DNA from: Typhlomys cinereus | Taxonomy: Eukaryota; Chordata; Mammalia; Rodentia; Platacanthomyidae | Direction of reading: 5' to 3' | Assembly: GCA_023101885.1 (NCBI GenBank) | Contig: JALPQD010000830.1 | Span: 1 to 64,000, forward strand | DNA length: 64,000 nucleotides | In this document: piece after piece, positions 33,614-47,167 of the stretch | Position numbering within the stretch: position 1 is the stretch's first letter | Layout of the letters: every line of letters begins with the position of its first letter | Made by a program: the position numbers and the translations under genes | The notes under the pieces: generated by a model | Told to the model about the DNA's origin: nothing | Database searches by the model: none | The model's input: the letters and a program-made list of their open reading frames with translations, nothing else

Positions 33614-34104
33614 TGTAAGGCCCAACGAATGGCCTCATGCCAGGGAGGAGCGGGACCTCCACAGAGTATTCACGGACACGGGCTCGATGCAAAAGCAAGA
33701 GGATTTTATTCCAGCGCGCTGGGGTCACTCCACACACACATGAAGGAGAGAGACGACCCCCAGCACAAAAGGCACAGACTTTTTATACACTCTTTGCAGG
33801 GGGGTTTTGCGTTGTTACAAAATGATTGGCTTAGGTACTTAACTTTTAAACTGATTGGCTCAAGTCTAGGCGCGAAGGGAATGGCGCGGGGGTTCAGCGG
33901 CGATGAGCATAGCAGCACATACTCGCGGCTTTACCTGGAAACCTGGGGATGAGTGTGGTCCCTGGAATTCTGAGGTTGTAAGGTTATCTGGTCTGGTTGC
34001 ACATCCTTTGCCTTTTTTGGGAATCCTTGAGTTGGGGTGAGGTGACATGATTCTGAGAGTAGCTCACCACATTCTTGCTTGCCTAGGAAATTTCTTTTTC
34101 TACA
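33614..34104 (-). mobile_element. 5' LTR of nested antisense ERV
   Basis: 491 bp, partner of 27979-28469. The 4-bp target duplication 'gcag' flanks the whole element at 27975-27978 and 34105-34108. Removing the element returns the interrupted gag reading at that point, which confirms the insertion site. Confidence 0.92.
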
Positions 34105-34365
34105 GCAGAAAAAGTTTTCAATAACCAGGAAACTCCCGAAGAGAAGCAAACAAAAGGCCTTGCTAGAATCCTCCTGGCTGCAACCGCCGACTCAGACGCT
34201 AGGAGAAAGGATTAGAAAGAAGTAAGCCACGGAGGCTATGATCAGGGAAAACAGAAGGGCCTACATCGGGACCAATGTGCCTATTGTAAAGAAATGGGAC
34301 ATTGGAAAAACAACTGTCCAAGACGCAAACCTAAGGTCTTGGAACTAGGTGCCCTCAAATTTTGA
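34105..34365 (+). pseudogene. gag: ERV gag remnant, second part (nucleocapsid)
   Basis: Resumes the gag homology right after the nested ERV. A single CCHC zinc knuckle (C-X2-C-X4-H-X4-C) is at 34276-34317, as in gammaretroviral nucleocapsid. A stop at 34218-34220 (TAG) in the incoming frame and a TGA near 34362 break or end the frame. Confidence 0.75.
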
Positions 34366-34369
34366 AGGG

Positions 34370-34700
34370 TACAGGGTTCGGCGCCCCCTCCCCGAGCCTT
34401 TGGTAACATTAAAAGTGGAGGGGAAGCCAGTTAAATTTCTAGTGGACACGGGAGCCCAATACTCAATCCTGAAACAACCAGCGGGCTGATTTTCTTCCAA
34501 ACAATCAAGGATGCAAGGAGCTACCAGACCAAACCGATACTCCTGGACTACTCAAAGAACTGAGGACCCTGGAAAGGGCCAAGCGTCTCATTCATTCATG
34601 GTCATTCCTGAGTGTCCCTACCCCTTATTGGGGAGAGACTTATTAAAAAGGGGGGGGCCCACTTTCAGCCTCATGGGATAACAGTAACAAATGCAACAGG
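34370..34700 (+). pseudogene. pol: ERV protease remnant
   Basis: An L-V-D-T-G-A active-site motif of the retroviral aspartic protease is at 34439-34456. Later a 'G-R-D-(L/F)-L' type motif near 34634 fits the protease end. The frame is broken by stops and indels, so inactive. Confidence 0.7.
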
Positions 34701-35061
34701 GGAGGGAGATTATTAATGTCCTAACAGTGAGCCTGGAAGATGAATACCACCTTTATAACATCCCTACAAACAAATCAGGCACTAATCCTCTATTGACCAA
34801 ATGTATTCGGGAGACCAATCCAAATGGTCTCTCCCTAAGGCATGGGTAGAAACCAGATGGGTGGGCTGGGCCCAGCATCACCCTCCCATAATAGTACAAC
34901 TCAATGCTCACGTGGCTCCAGCCCCCATAAAACAGTACCCCATATCCTTGGAAGCCAAACGGGGACTTACTCCCCACATAAGGCATCTGAAAGACTCTGG
35001 GATCTTAATTCCCTGTCAATCAGCTTGGAACACTCCCCTCCTGCCAGTCAAGAAACTAAAC

Positions 35062-35159
35062 TCGGCTGATTTCCGCCCAGTACAAGACTTAAGAGAAGTC
35101 AACAAACAGGTCGGCTGATTTCTGCCCAGTACAAGACTTAAAGGAAGTCAACAAGCAGG
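35062..35159 (+). repeat. 49-bp tandem duplication inside pol
   Basis: Units 35062-35110 and 35111-35159, both beginning 'tcggctgattt', with about three differences. 49 is not a multiple of 3, so it shifts the frame. Confidence 0.85.
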
Positions 35160-35227
35160 TCGAGGACATCCACCCTACTGTTCCAAACCCATACACCCTT
35201 TTGAGCTTTCTTCCCCCAGGGCTCATC

Positions 35228-35731
35228 TGTTGGGACAAAACTCCCACTCGGAAGATGACCCAACTCAGGAGACCATGCTGACAACAAGATCGATGCAAAC
35301 TGCAAGAGGTTTATTATCCAGCGCACTGGGGTCGCCCCATACAAGAAAGGGAGAGACGACCCTGAGCACACAGGGCACAGACTTTTTATACAATTTTGTA
35401 AGGAGGTGTTGAGGTAGTGAGGTGTCACCTAATAATTGGCTTATACACTTAACTTTTAAACTCATTGGTGTAAGTTTAAGCGCGAAGGGAATGGGGCGGG
35501 GTTTGGTGGCGACGAGCATAGCAGCACGTACTCGTGGCTTTACCCGGAAACCTGGGGATGAGTGTGTTTCCTTGGAATTCCCGGGGTGGGGAGAAGTCCC
35601 GGTATCTGGCCTGGACACACACGTCCTTTGCCTTTTTTGGGAATCCTTGAGTTGGAGTGAGGTAATGTGATTCTGAGACTAGCTCATCACATTCTTGCTT
35701 GCCTAGGAAATTGGAAATTTCTTTTTCTACA
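35228..35731 (-). mobile_element. Solo LTR related to the nested ERV, antisense
   Basis: About 504 bp, minus-strand TGTAGAAAAAG...GTCCCAACA, clearly the same LTR family as 33614-34104 but more diverged and with a different 3' end. AATAAA is lost ('gataataaacctc' remains on minus as ATAATAAAC). The flanks 'catc' and 'ttaa' do not match, so no TSD is visible. Confidence 0.8.
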
Positions 35732-36189
35732 TTAATTCTTTCACATCTTTTATACTGTACTGGACCTAAAAGATGCCTTCTTCAGTTTACCTCTATCCCC
35801 TGTCAGTCAACCCCTACTTGCTTTTGAATGGACAGACCCAGATGAGGGTTTCAATGGGCAACTGACTTAGACAAGACCTCTCCAGGGATTTAAGAACTCG
35901 CCCACTATCTTCAGTGAAGCCCTATGTAAGAATTTGGGTGAGTATAGACAAGACCACCCTAGTGTCTCCCTCCTCCAATACGTGGATGACCTCCTAATCA
36001 CGACAGAGATGTATGCTGACTGCTCAAGGCACTGAAGACCTACTCCGAACCCTGGGTGACCTGGGATATCAGGTGTCCGCTAAGAAAGCTCAACTATGCT
36101 CCACTGAAGTCATCTACTTGGGGTATGTACTCAGAGAGGGGAAAAGATGGCTGATGCAGGCCAGAAAAAAGGCCATTTTTCAGATACCC

Positions 36190-36716
36190 TGTTGGAACCG
36201 AAGTCCCTGTTTATTACCCACCCAGACCCCGAGAAGAACCACAAGGACCGAGAGGTTGCTGCAAAAGGCAAAAGGCAAGTTTATTCTGGCGCACCAGGAT
36301 CGTCCCTCTTGCAAGCAAGGAAGGAGCGGCCCCGACTGAGATCGGGGTAGGGTTTTTATAATGAAAGCAGTCACAGCGAACTCTATGGGAACACGGCACA
36401 CAAGTAGAGTTATGGGGCAATAAAGTTGACCACCAGATGTTCTTTGCTGATAGCGGTGCCTCTGGGCAGTTCCCGTACCGCCCAGGGTGGAGTGCGGAAC
36501 GGCACGGCCCGAGGTCGTCAGTCGGTCAGCACGTCCGCAGGGTGGTTGAGCAAGATATGGGCTGGGGGTAGGGCCAGGGATGGGTCATCAGGTAAACAAG
36601 GTTGGCGCCTTTGGGTTGGCGCCGGCGGGAAATTTAAAATGCGCGCGGGCGGGAAACTAGGTGCTGGGAAAGGAAAACTAGGTGCTGGGGAAGGGAAGCT
36701 ATCTTAGGGTCCCACA
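36190..36716 (-). mobile_element. Second solo LTR in pol, different family, antisense
   Basis: 527 bp, minus-strand TGTGGGACCC...GGTTCCAACA, flanked by the 4-bp target duplication 'accc' (36186-36189 and 36717-36720). On the minus strand it has TATA ('cattataaaaaccc') and polyadenylation signal ('agaataaacttg'). GC-rich U3. Host pol homology resumes directly after it. Confidence 0.88.
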
Positions 36717-36865
36717 ACCCCAACCAAAGACCCGGAAGGAAATTAGAGAATTCTTGGGCACAGTGGAGTTCTGCAGACTTTGGATACCTGGGTTTATAGA
36801 AATGGCCCAGCCCCTGTACAAGACCACTCAGCCAGAGGACATGCTTCTTGAATGGCCTAAGCCCA
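36717..36865 (+). pseudogene. pol: ERV pol remnant between solo LTRs
   Basis: A short piece of the RT connection region, open in one frame from about 36721, lying between two solo LTRs. Similar to the gammaretroviral 'REFLG...FCRLWIPGF' region. Confidence 0.75.
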
Positions 36866-37416
36866 TGAGTTGTCCAGGCCCATGAACTCGCACGAACCCG
36901 GATCTACAAACGCAGGAATCTGAAGTGGGAGTGGTAGGAATTAAAAGTTTCAGGCTTTGGGTCAGAGGGGGCCTTGAATGTCCCTTGTCATCCAAGCCCA
37001 CTTTATTGTAACATACAGGGTTTTTATAGTCAAGGAGCCGGGCCAAATTGTTTACAGGATTGTGTAAAACACATACATTTTGGTTAACAAAGAAAAGTCA
37101 GGAGTGACACCCAATTGCTGTGAGGTGGACATGTGCAGCTCCTTACTAAAAGAGAAAGGAATGTATGCCTCAAAACAGAGTTACTTGGCCTGTGCATTAA
37201 CATCCCTTTAGATAAGCAAGAAAGAACTGATGGGGGGAGGAACAGCCCAGCCATTTTCTCAGAGAAACAAAAGCAATCCAAAGGACCTGGAAGGGGGAAG
37301 TTTGGCCTGCCATTGTCTTCAGACAAGAGGCAAACTCAACCCCCCAGGGGAAGAGTCACTCAACAGCCTGTTCAGTTGCTAATGTATCATCCGGAGAGCA
37401 GGCTTTGGGCCTAACA
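36866..37416 (-). mobile_element. Third solo LTR in pol, antisense
   Basis: About 551 bp, on the minus strand TGTTAGGCCC...GGACAACTCA. TATA ('gactataaaaaccc') and AATAAA ('acaataaagtggg') are both on the minus strand. The flanks 'ccca' and 'accc' are not identical, so the TSD is unclear. Pol homology is interrupted here and resumes after 37417. Confidence 0.8.
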
Positions 37417-38690
37417 ACCCCCACAATGAGTGATGGATACAACCAGATTAAGAGGGCTCTCCTCCATGCCCCTGCCTTAGTACTGCCAGATGTCACTAAA
37501 CCTTTCCACCTTTTCATTGATGAGAAAGGAGGAGTGGCAAAGAGAGTCTTAACCCAGACTTTGGGGCCCTGGAAGAGACCGGTGACTTACCACCCCAAGA
37601 AGCTTGACCCAGTTGCTCAAGGGTGGCTGTCCTGCCTTCACATTATAGCAGCAACAGCTGTCTTAGAGATGCTAATAACTGACTATGGAATAGGAACTCC
37701 AGGTGACTACACCCCATGCCAACGAAGGGATGTTAAAACACCCACCAGATAGATGGATGACTAATGCCTAGCTCACTCACTATCAAGATTTACTTCTAAA
37801 CCCTCCCCAAATTCAGTTCACATCCGAAAATGTCCGTAACTCGGCTACCCTACTGCCAATCCCAGACATGGCACCACTCCGTGACTGTGAGCCTATTTTA
37901 AGCCATTTCCAGGGTGCCCAACCAGACTTACAGGACACCCCTTTACGGGACATTGAAGACACCTGGTTTACTGATAGGAGCAGTTACATCCATGATGGTG
38001 TTAGGCATGCTGGAGCGGCTGTCACCTCTGAGGATGCCATCATTCGGGCAGAACCCCTGCCCACAGGTACATCAGTGCAGCGAGCAGAATTGATTGCATT
38101 AACTAAGGTCCTCCAAATGGAAGAGATAAGAGACTAAACATTTACACAGATAGCCGGTATGCCTTTGCCACAATCCATGTCCATGGCGCCATCTACCAGG
38201 AGAGGGGGTTATTGACTGCTGAAGGAAAGACCATTAAGAACAAACAAGAAATCAAGGACTTACTTCAGGCTGTCTGACTACCCAAAAAGGTGGCCGTCGT
38301 CCACTGCCCTGAACATCAAAAAGACCATGACATGGTGTCTAGAGTTAATAATCTGGCAGGCCGCACAGCCAGGGAGATTGCCATCAAAAGTCATCCAGTA
38401 CTACCAATCAAAGTAGTTTCACTGGTACTGCCCGAGTCTCTGGACTATACCCCAGAGGACATCAGAGAAATTGAGGCTTTGGGCCCGTACTTTGCCCAAA
38501 AGGACAGGCTATGTATGGTACCAAGGACCCAGAGGAAAATGAGTGCTCCCAAAAGCCCTAGCAAAGCAACTCATTCAGTAGGTTCATCAGAGTACCCACT
38601 TGGGAATATGAAAGACCTACAAACTATTCAAACACTCCAACCTCAAAGCCCTATGCCTGAAATCCCTAATTGAGACTTGGGTCACAGGAT
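37417..38690 (+). pseudogene. pol: ERV RT connection and RNase H remnant
   Basis: Follows the third solo LTR. RNase H-like sequence runs from about 37960, with the T-D-(G)-S region at 37971-37980 where Gly is replaced by Arg, and a later 'TDSRYAFAT'-type stretch at 38147. Stops at 38135 and 38276 and frame changes show it is dead. Confidence 0.75.
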
Positions 38691-39553
38691 GCCCTACTTG
38701 CAGATTGGTAAACGCTGACTGAAAATTCAGCTCTGGCCGACGGCAGAGGGGCACTCGACCAGGAGCCCATTGGGAATTAGACTTCACTGAAATAAAACCA
38801 GGACTTTATGGATGCAGGTATTTTCTTGTCATGATAGATACTTTTTCAGGATGGACAGAGGCCTTCCCTACTAAATGGGAAACAACAGCCATAGTCATCA
38901 AGTAACTCATAGAAGACATCATCCCAAGGCATGGTCCACCTGTAACTTTGGGGTCTGATAATGGACCCACATTTATATCACAGGTAATACAAAATCTAGT
39001 CAAAGCATTGGGGACAGATTGGAAACTACATTGTATTTACCATCCCCAAAGTTCAGGGCAGGTAGAGAGGATGAATTGGATTTTAAAGGAGGCCTTAACT
39101 AAATTAACCCTGGAAACTGGTGAGGACTGGGTGTCTCTCCTCCTCTTTGCTCTCTATAGAGTTAGGAATACTCCCTTTCAATTGGGGTTGACTCCCTTTG
39201 AAATTATGTATGCTAGGCCCCCGCCAATCCTACCAAACTTAAGGTCAGACTTGATCACAGAAATTTCTGACCATAAGTTCCTTTCCTCCTTCCAAGCCCT
39301 CTTTCAGATACAAGAAGCTCTTTGGACAGATCTCCATGGACTCTATGAATGTCCACAAGAGAAAAGCCCTTCCCATAGAGTGCAACCTGGAGACTTGATA
39401 TTCATCAGGAGATTCAACAAAGGTTCTTCAGAATCCCACTGGAAGACACCATACACCGCCATCCTGGTGACTCCTATTGCCATCAATAGGAGGAATCACT
39501 GGGTGGATCCATCACTCACACATGAAGATCTACAACACAACAGACAGCGATGA
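38690..39553 (+). pseudogene. pol: ERV integrase remnant
   Basis: The catalytic core is recognisable: 'DF(T)E' near 38780, an 'SDNGP' motif at 38951-38965, and 'SSGQVERMN' at 39050-39077, where the catalytic Glu lies. The last 200 codons, including the C-terminal domain, form one open frame (38948-39553). An in-frame stop near 38903 and others upstream break it. Confidence 0.8.
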
Positions 39554-41470
39554 CCCTCCAGCCCCCAAAGAAGAAGACCAAAAATCATGGAAAGTACAGC
39601 ACCGCTTTCCTGAATCCCCTCAAGATAAGACTCATCAGCTCTTGACTCTCTATTTAAGCCTATGTCTGTTCACTATAATGTGTGTGACTGCACCCAACCT
39701 GCATGCTCCCATGATTATCATTGGCTGGTAGCCAATGCAGGAGGACATGTGATTTATAATTTGACACAGGAAGGGCCTCTCCCCACCATCTTCCCCAACT
39801 TAACCCTCGACCTATGTGACTTGGCAAGGGATATATGGAAGGGTTCTCAATCCAATGATTACCCTTGTGTCAAACGGGTAGCCCCGATAAGGGATGTGGG
39901 TGTACTTATCCAGGACAAAAGACCAGGATATGGGCCTTAAAACTCTGTTTGCCCTGGGCCAGCATCTCTAAAATGTAGGGTACCCCAAAACTATTAGTAT
40001 AAGGAATGGGATTGTGTGACTTCAGACACAGAGTACCCAAATCTGGGGGACAGACATGACTTAAGATAACCAGAGGGTCCCCAAATCAGGTATGGGACCT
40101 AGACTATGCCGCCTGTACCCAAGGTCCCTGCAACCCAATTAACATCACCTTCCCCCATGGGGAAAGAATTACCATTGAAATGCACCAAGGTACTGGAGGC
40201 TTATGATGAAATGAACGGTACTTAACTGAGGCTTCGTGTTCACTTTACAACGGGTCATTAAACCCATCATCCCCAACCAATCTTTAGGTCCAAATCAGGC
40301 TTTGGTACCTTCTTTGGCAAAGGGACCCCTCACCGTGCAACTTGGAAGTCTTACTATACAGCCTGCCCAGACCAGTACAACGTACCATCCTGCTCCCATC
40401 CCTAAAGGGGAACAACTTAAATTCAAATTATGGGATATTGTCCAATTCTCTTATAAGGCCCTGAATTCGATCAACCCTAATGCCACTCTCCATTGTTGGC
40501 TATGCCTTAGTCCCTCATTGCCATTCTATGAAGGAATTGCTGTTAACTTAACCATTGTTATTTCCTCTGACCCAACCTCCTGTAGGCGCCCCATGCAGCA
40601 TACAGGGCTGTCTTTACAAGAGATATCAGGGAAAGGACTCTGTATTGTCCCACAGGGACTTTCCATTCCTCCCACACATCTGCATCTATGTTCTACCACC
40701 TTCCGCGCTAATGCATCCTCCTTGTATATCACCCCACCCCAGAATTCTTGGCGGGCCTGCAACACTGGATTGACTCCTTGTGTATACCTGGAAGTCTTAA
40801 ACTACACCCGAGGGTTCTGTATTTTAGTCCAATTACTACCCAGGATATCCCACCTGGAGAGGTTACTGCCTTAGACTTCAATCTTGCCCCACAAAGAATT
40901 AGACGGGACTTCGGAATAAGTGCCATATTGCTCTCATCGGCATAACAGGTGCTGTAGACACCAGTACCTCAGCCCTAATCCTACAGGATCAGAATCTTAA
41001 AGCTCTTTCCACCACTATAGACCAAGATGTCTCTGACCTCCAGAGCCAGGTAACCTACCTTGAGAAATCCCTAGACTCACTAGAAGGGATTTAGATCTTT
41101 TTCTTCAAGAGGGACTTTGCATAGTCCTAAAAGAAAAAATGTTGCTTTATGCTAATCATTTGGGAATTGTCAAAGATTCCATTAATGCCCTCCATTCCCA
41201 ACTGCAGGAAAGACAGAAAGGGAATTAACTCAGGGATGGTATGAAACTCTCTTCAATTGGTCCCCTTGGCTAATTACTTTGCTCTCAGCCCTCATAGGCC
41301 CACTTCTGCTGCTGCTTCTTGCCCTTACCTGTGGCCCTTGCATCTTAAATGCCTTCATCACATTTTTCAAAGATAGAATTTCTGCCATCCAGCTCATGAT
41401 CCTCGTACCCACTATTAAACCCTTTGGGGGGGGGGACACAGAAGCCTACGAGCTACCAGTTCTTTGAAGA
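39553..41470 (+). pseudogene. env: ERV env remnant
   Basis: Overlaps the pol end as in gammaretroviruses. The surface part has a C-W-L-C motif at 40494-40505. The transmembrane part has a degraded ectodomain at 41085-41170, where the usual CX6CC is not intact, and a hydrophobic membrane segment at about 41279-41345. Stops and frameshifts occur throughout; the longest open piece is 40236-40874. Not functional. Confidence 0.75.
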
Positions 41471-41488
41471 ATCAAGTAACTCTCCAGA

Positions 41489-41502
41489 ATTCAAGGGGGA
41501 AT
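41489..41502 (+). promoter_or_regulatory. Polypurine tract of host ERV
   Basis: Purine-rich 'aagggggaa' directly before the 3' LTR start at 41503, the expected place for the plus-strand primer. Confidence 0.6.
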
Positions 41503-41946
41503 GAAGGCACCGGGCTTAGAGAACTAGACTTACACCATGACAGGCTTCACCCAGGTTCCCAGGCCTAAGTTTTGATAAAACAGATGACTCACTAGGAACA
41601 GACTAACAGGACCATAAAAGTCCCTGGGCTGTGGCCAACCAATCAGGGAAAAGGCCAATTAAGAACATACCAAAGAGACCATGACATATATTGCACACAT
41701 ACAGGCGGATGGGACCAATGGGGTTTCTCCAAGTATACATGACTATACTTGGGTCAATCATATCAGGGAGACAGTAAACTACCAGAGGAACTTCCCTTTA
41801 GGGCTATATAAGCTGCAAGTTCCATTTGTTTGGGGATTGCCATTTTCTTTGTTCAGTGGTGGAACCCAGCATGCTGGATTGAATAACACGCTCCTGCTTT
41901 CGCATACGTGTCTTGGCTGGTCTTTGGGAGATAACGGAGCCTAACA
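41503..41946 (+). mobile_element. 3' LTR of the host ERV
   Basis: Begins TGAAGGCACC and ends 'gcctaaca'. Homologous to 26488-26917, with many substitutions and an extra 20-bp-scale segment near 41692-41708 ('attgcacacatacaggcg'), so an old insertion. TATA at about 41804 ('gggctatataagc'). The outer flank does not repeat the left flank of the 5' LTR. Confidence 0.85.
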
Positions 41947-41949
41947 AAT

Positions 41950-42290
41950 CCATTTACAGTTCGTAGTCCACCTAGACAGGAGAACATGCACCAACCCCAG
42001 GGAACTGGCCACACCATCTGTACATAATGGCTAAGAGAGGGACGATCCTTACTTGCTAGACCAGCATGTCTGGCCAAGTGTACACAAGGATGCCAACTCT
42101 CTCAACCAGCTGTCTGTATTTTATTCCAGGGCTTAGTCCCACCCACCATGGGCTGGGCCTTCCCCATCAGCTAGACAATCAACTGCAGGTTTGCTCTGGG
42201 CTTAACTCAACTACTAATTTTCTACAAATGTGCCCAGAGCTCAAACCCCCAACTGTCAAGGTGACACCTGTACCTGACTATTGTGCTTTT
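41950..42290 (+). repeat. MITE-like rodent repeat (URR1-type?)
   Basis: 'gttcgtagtccacctagacag' through 'ccaactgtcaaggtgacacc'. Related to 56495-56870. Confidence 0.4.
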
Positions 42291-42299
42291 TAAAATTAT

Positions 42300-42560
42300 T
42301 TATCTTGTGTGTGTGTGTAGAAGAGAGCACTATGTATGCCTGTAGAGGCCCAGGGATGATGTTGGAACATTCTAAATTATTCTAGCTGCTTCCTTGTTGC
42401 TTCCCTCTGGAATTTACCAGGTTCCACCTTCCAGTGCCGGAAGTGCAAGCCACCACCATTTCTACCTGCCATTTTTACATGGGATCTGGAATACTGACTC
42501 AGGTCCATCTGCTTGTAAGGGAAAGGCTTAAACCCTGATCTAGCCTATCCCCCCCCCAGC
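42300..42560 (-). repeat. SINE-2 copy
   Basis: Duplicate of the copy at 26065-26335, with the same flanking sequence continuing to about 42705. Confidence 0.65.
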
Positions 42561-42714
42561 ATGTTTTATTGGTATTGCATAAAATTTAATCTCTGTGTGG
42601 ACTTTTGAAGACTTTTATTGTTTATATTCTTTACCTAAATTCTCAGTTGTCTTGCTTTCCTACTCGTTTTATACCATAGCTTTGTTATTCAGTTTTTGGT
42701 ATCCTTTTTTTAAA

Positions 42715-42830
42715 GACTTTTTTTTTTTAAATTTTGTGTGTATGTGTGTATTAGAAGGCACTGTGTGTCCCTGAAGAGGGCCAAGAGTGACTTCGGGAAT
42801 CATCCTGGATTGCACCTACCTCTGGTTTCC
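42715..42830 (-). repeat. Partial SINE-2
   Basis: Tail half only: 'gtgtgtattagaaggcactg' to 'atcctggattgcacctacc'. Confidence 0.5.
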
Positions 42831-43199
42831 AGAATCTATGTAATCCTTTATCTTTTCCAATCTCCTCCATTCTTTGCCTCTGTTGTCTCATCCCAGACAC
42901 ACTGTTTATTGTTTTAGTGTGATTTTTTTTTGTACTCGGTGTTTCTGTAACTTAGAGTAGCCTCTGTGTTTTATGTGGCCCTCCTTCCTTGGTCCCCCGA
43001 ACCTTGAGTTTTGTAGGCTTGAACCACTACTTCCAGAGTCTGCCCGTTTTTGTCTCCCCCTATCTGTCTCTGTGTCTTGGGTGGCTGAGTGTGTTTTCTG
43101 GACCTGCACAGTAGCTCAGTGCTCCACAGCCAGCCCCAGAGCCTGCCTCTCATTGTGTTGTTTCATGGTTGGTAGGTTTCATTTGTTTTTCTCTTTTGG

Positions 43200-43745
43200 A
43201 TCTGTATGTGTGTGCATTCCCAGAGGGCACTTTGTATGTGCCTGTGGAGGCCCAAAGGTGACATCAGTAATCATCCTGTATTGCTCCACTTCCTTATTCC
43301 TTTGTTCTGGGATTTCCCAGACTCAGACTCCAGGGCGAGAATTTCAGGTTACTTCCATGTATGCCTGCATTTAAAAAAATTTTTTTTTTATTATTTTATT
43401 CAACTGTGAATGTGTGTGTATGTGTGTATGTGTGTGCTTGTAGAACCACAGGCGAATTTGGGAACCACCATGGACGCCTCCGCCTCCTCCTTGTTTACTC
43501 TGCCCCGGGATTCACAGGCTCCACCCTACCAGGACCAGAAGCCCAGGCCGCCCCCGCTTCCGCCTGGCGTCTATACCTGGGGTCTAGGATCTGAACTCAG
43601 GACATTCTGTCTGCAAGGCAAAGGCTTAACTCCTGAGCCACCTCTCCAGCCCCGTATGCCTGCATTTTTATATGTGTCTAGGAATCTGAATTCAGGTCCT
43701 TTTGTTTGTGAAGCAAAGACTTTAACCCCTCACCATCTCTCTAGC
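43200..43745 (-). repeat. SINE-2 copy interrupted by SINE-1
   Basis: Paralogous to 17055-17305. The copy is split at 'gtatgcctgcattt', which flanks the inserted SINE-1 on both sides. Confidence 0.65.
43377..43654 (-). repeat. SINE-1 insertion specific to the D copy
   Basis: Full-length reverse copy with target duplication 'gtatgcctgcattt' (about 43359-43372 and 43655-43668). Absent from the paralogous site near 17205, so it inserted after the B/D duplication. Confidence 0.85.
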
Positions 43746-43834
43746 CCTCGTGTTATTTTATATGCTCTGGTTTACATGTGCCTTCACTTGTTTTCCTTGG
43801 AAATCTCTCTAATCAGACTTTATTTTTTAAAGAT

Positions 43835-44108
43835 AATTTTATTTATTTTAGTTTATTTATTTTGTATGTGTGCATCAAAGGGTACTTACTTTATGTCCCT
43901 GTGTAGAATCAAAGTGACTTCAGAATCATCCTGAATTGCTTCTATTTCCTTGTTTGCTTCGCTCTGGGTTTCCGGAGCTCTGCCCACCAGGGCCAGAAGT
44001 GGACTCTGCTGCTGTTTCCACCTTTAGTTTTTGCATGGAACTGGATTCTAACCCAGTACCTTCTGCTTGGGAGACAGAGTCTTAATCTCTGAGCCATCTC
44101 ATGAGCCC
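43835..44108 (-). repeat. SINE-2 copy
   Basis: Paralogue of 17395-17672, present before the duplication. Confidence 0.6.
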
Positions 44109-44267
44109 CTATCAATCTTCCTTGAATCACTAACACACAAGTATGATATTTTTTCTTTCTCCTGTGATACATAATCAAATCGAGCTGCGCCTTGAATAGA
44201 ACACTGGTTAAGAAACACACACACACACACACACACATGAGGTGCCATTTTCTGTTCTTGGGACTGA

Positions 44268-46400
<2,133 letters not shown>

Positions 46401-46495
46401 TTGCGATGCTGTTTCCTAACGGTCTCTCCATTTTGATTAAGTAATGGCAATTCTCGAAACCAAAATAACTAGTATGCTTAGAATCTTGTTCTTCG

Positions 46496-46786
46496 GGACT
46501 GGAGAGGTGGCTCAGGGGTTAAGCCTCTGCCTTGCAGGCAGAAGGTCCTGAGTTTGGATCCTGGACCCCAGGTATAGACGCCGGGCGGAAGCGGGGGCGG
46601 CCTGCGTTTCTGGTCCTGGTAGGGCGGAGCCTGTGAATCCCGGGGCAGAGTAAACAAGGAGGAGGTGGAGGCGTCCATGGTGGTTCCTGAATTCGTCCGT
46701 GGTTGTACACACACGCGCGCACACACACACATATACACACGCGCACACATGCACAATTGAATAAGTAAAAAAAATTAAAAAAAAAA
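46496..46786 (+). repeat. SINE-1 full-length copy
   Basis: 'gactggagaggtggctcagg' head, GC-rich body, CA/CG tract, AATAAGTAAAAAAAATT tail. Target duplication 'agaatcttgttctt' on both sides (46481-46494 and about 46786-46799). Confidence 0.85.
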
Positions 46787-47040
46787 GAATCTTGTTCTTT
46801 ATGCCTAGTTGACATTAGCTGGCCAGGACTTGTCACCAAACATTCTTTCACTCCCTGCACCCTGTATCTTTAAGAGGACTGACTTCAGGTCAAAAATGAA
46901 TGTTTTAGTTCCCTTAACCTCCCTCCTCCAGTCCCTTTCCTCTGGAGCTTCTGAAAGAGGATTCCCACTCTGCCACGTGGACCTGAAGCCTCTTCAGCAC
47001 ACTGCCATTTGTCTCATCTCTTCTACAATCCCTTCCTTTA

Positions 47041-47167
47041 AAACACACACACACACACACACACACACGCATGCACACACACACACACACGCACGCACAC
47101 ACACACACACACAAAACAAAACAAAACAAAACAAAACAAAACAAGACAAAACAAAACAAAAAAAACA
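47041..47167. repeat. Compound (AC)n-(AAAAC)n microsatellite
   Basis: AC repeats with G interruptions at 47041-47113, followed by a run of AAAAC/AAAC-type units to 47167. Confidence 0.9.

Larger units (their letters stand above)
34800..36189 (+). pseudogene. pol: ERV reverse transcriptase remnant, interrupted
   Basis: RT homology begins near 34801, is disturbed by a 49-bp tandem duplication (35062-35159) and by a solo LTR (35228-35731), and resumes at about 35745. The catalytic Y-V-D-D motif is at 35979-35990. Several frameshifts and stops. It continues after the second solo LTR at 36717. Confidence 0.8.

Noticed and set aside
40236..40874. 212-codon open frame as a domesticated env gene
   Set aside because: It is an internal piece of a frameshifted env with no start, signal peptide or complete transmembrane part in frame, so a chance survivor rather than a syncytin-like gene.
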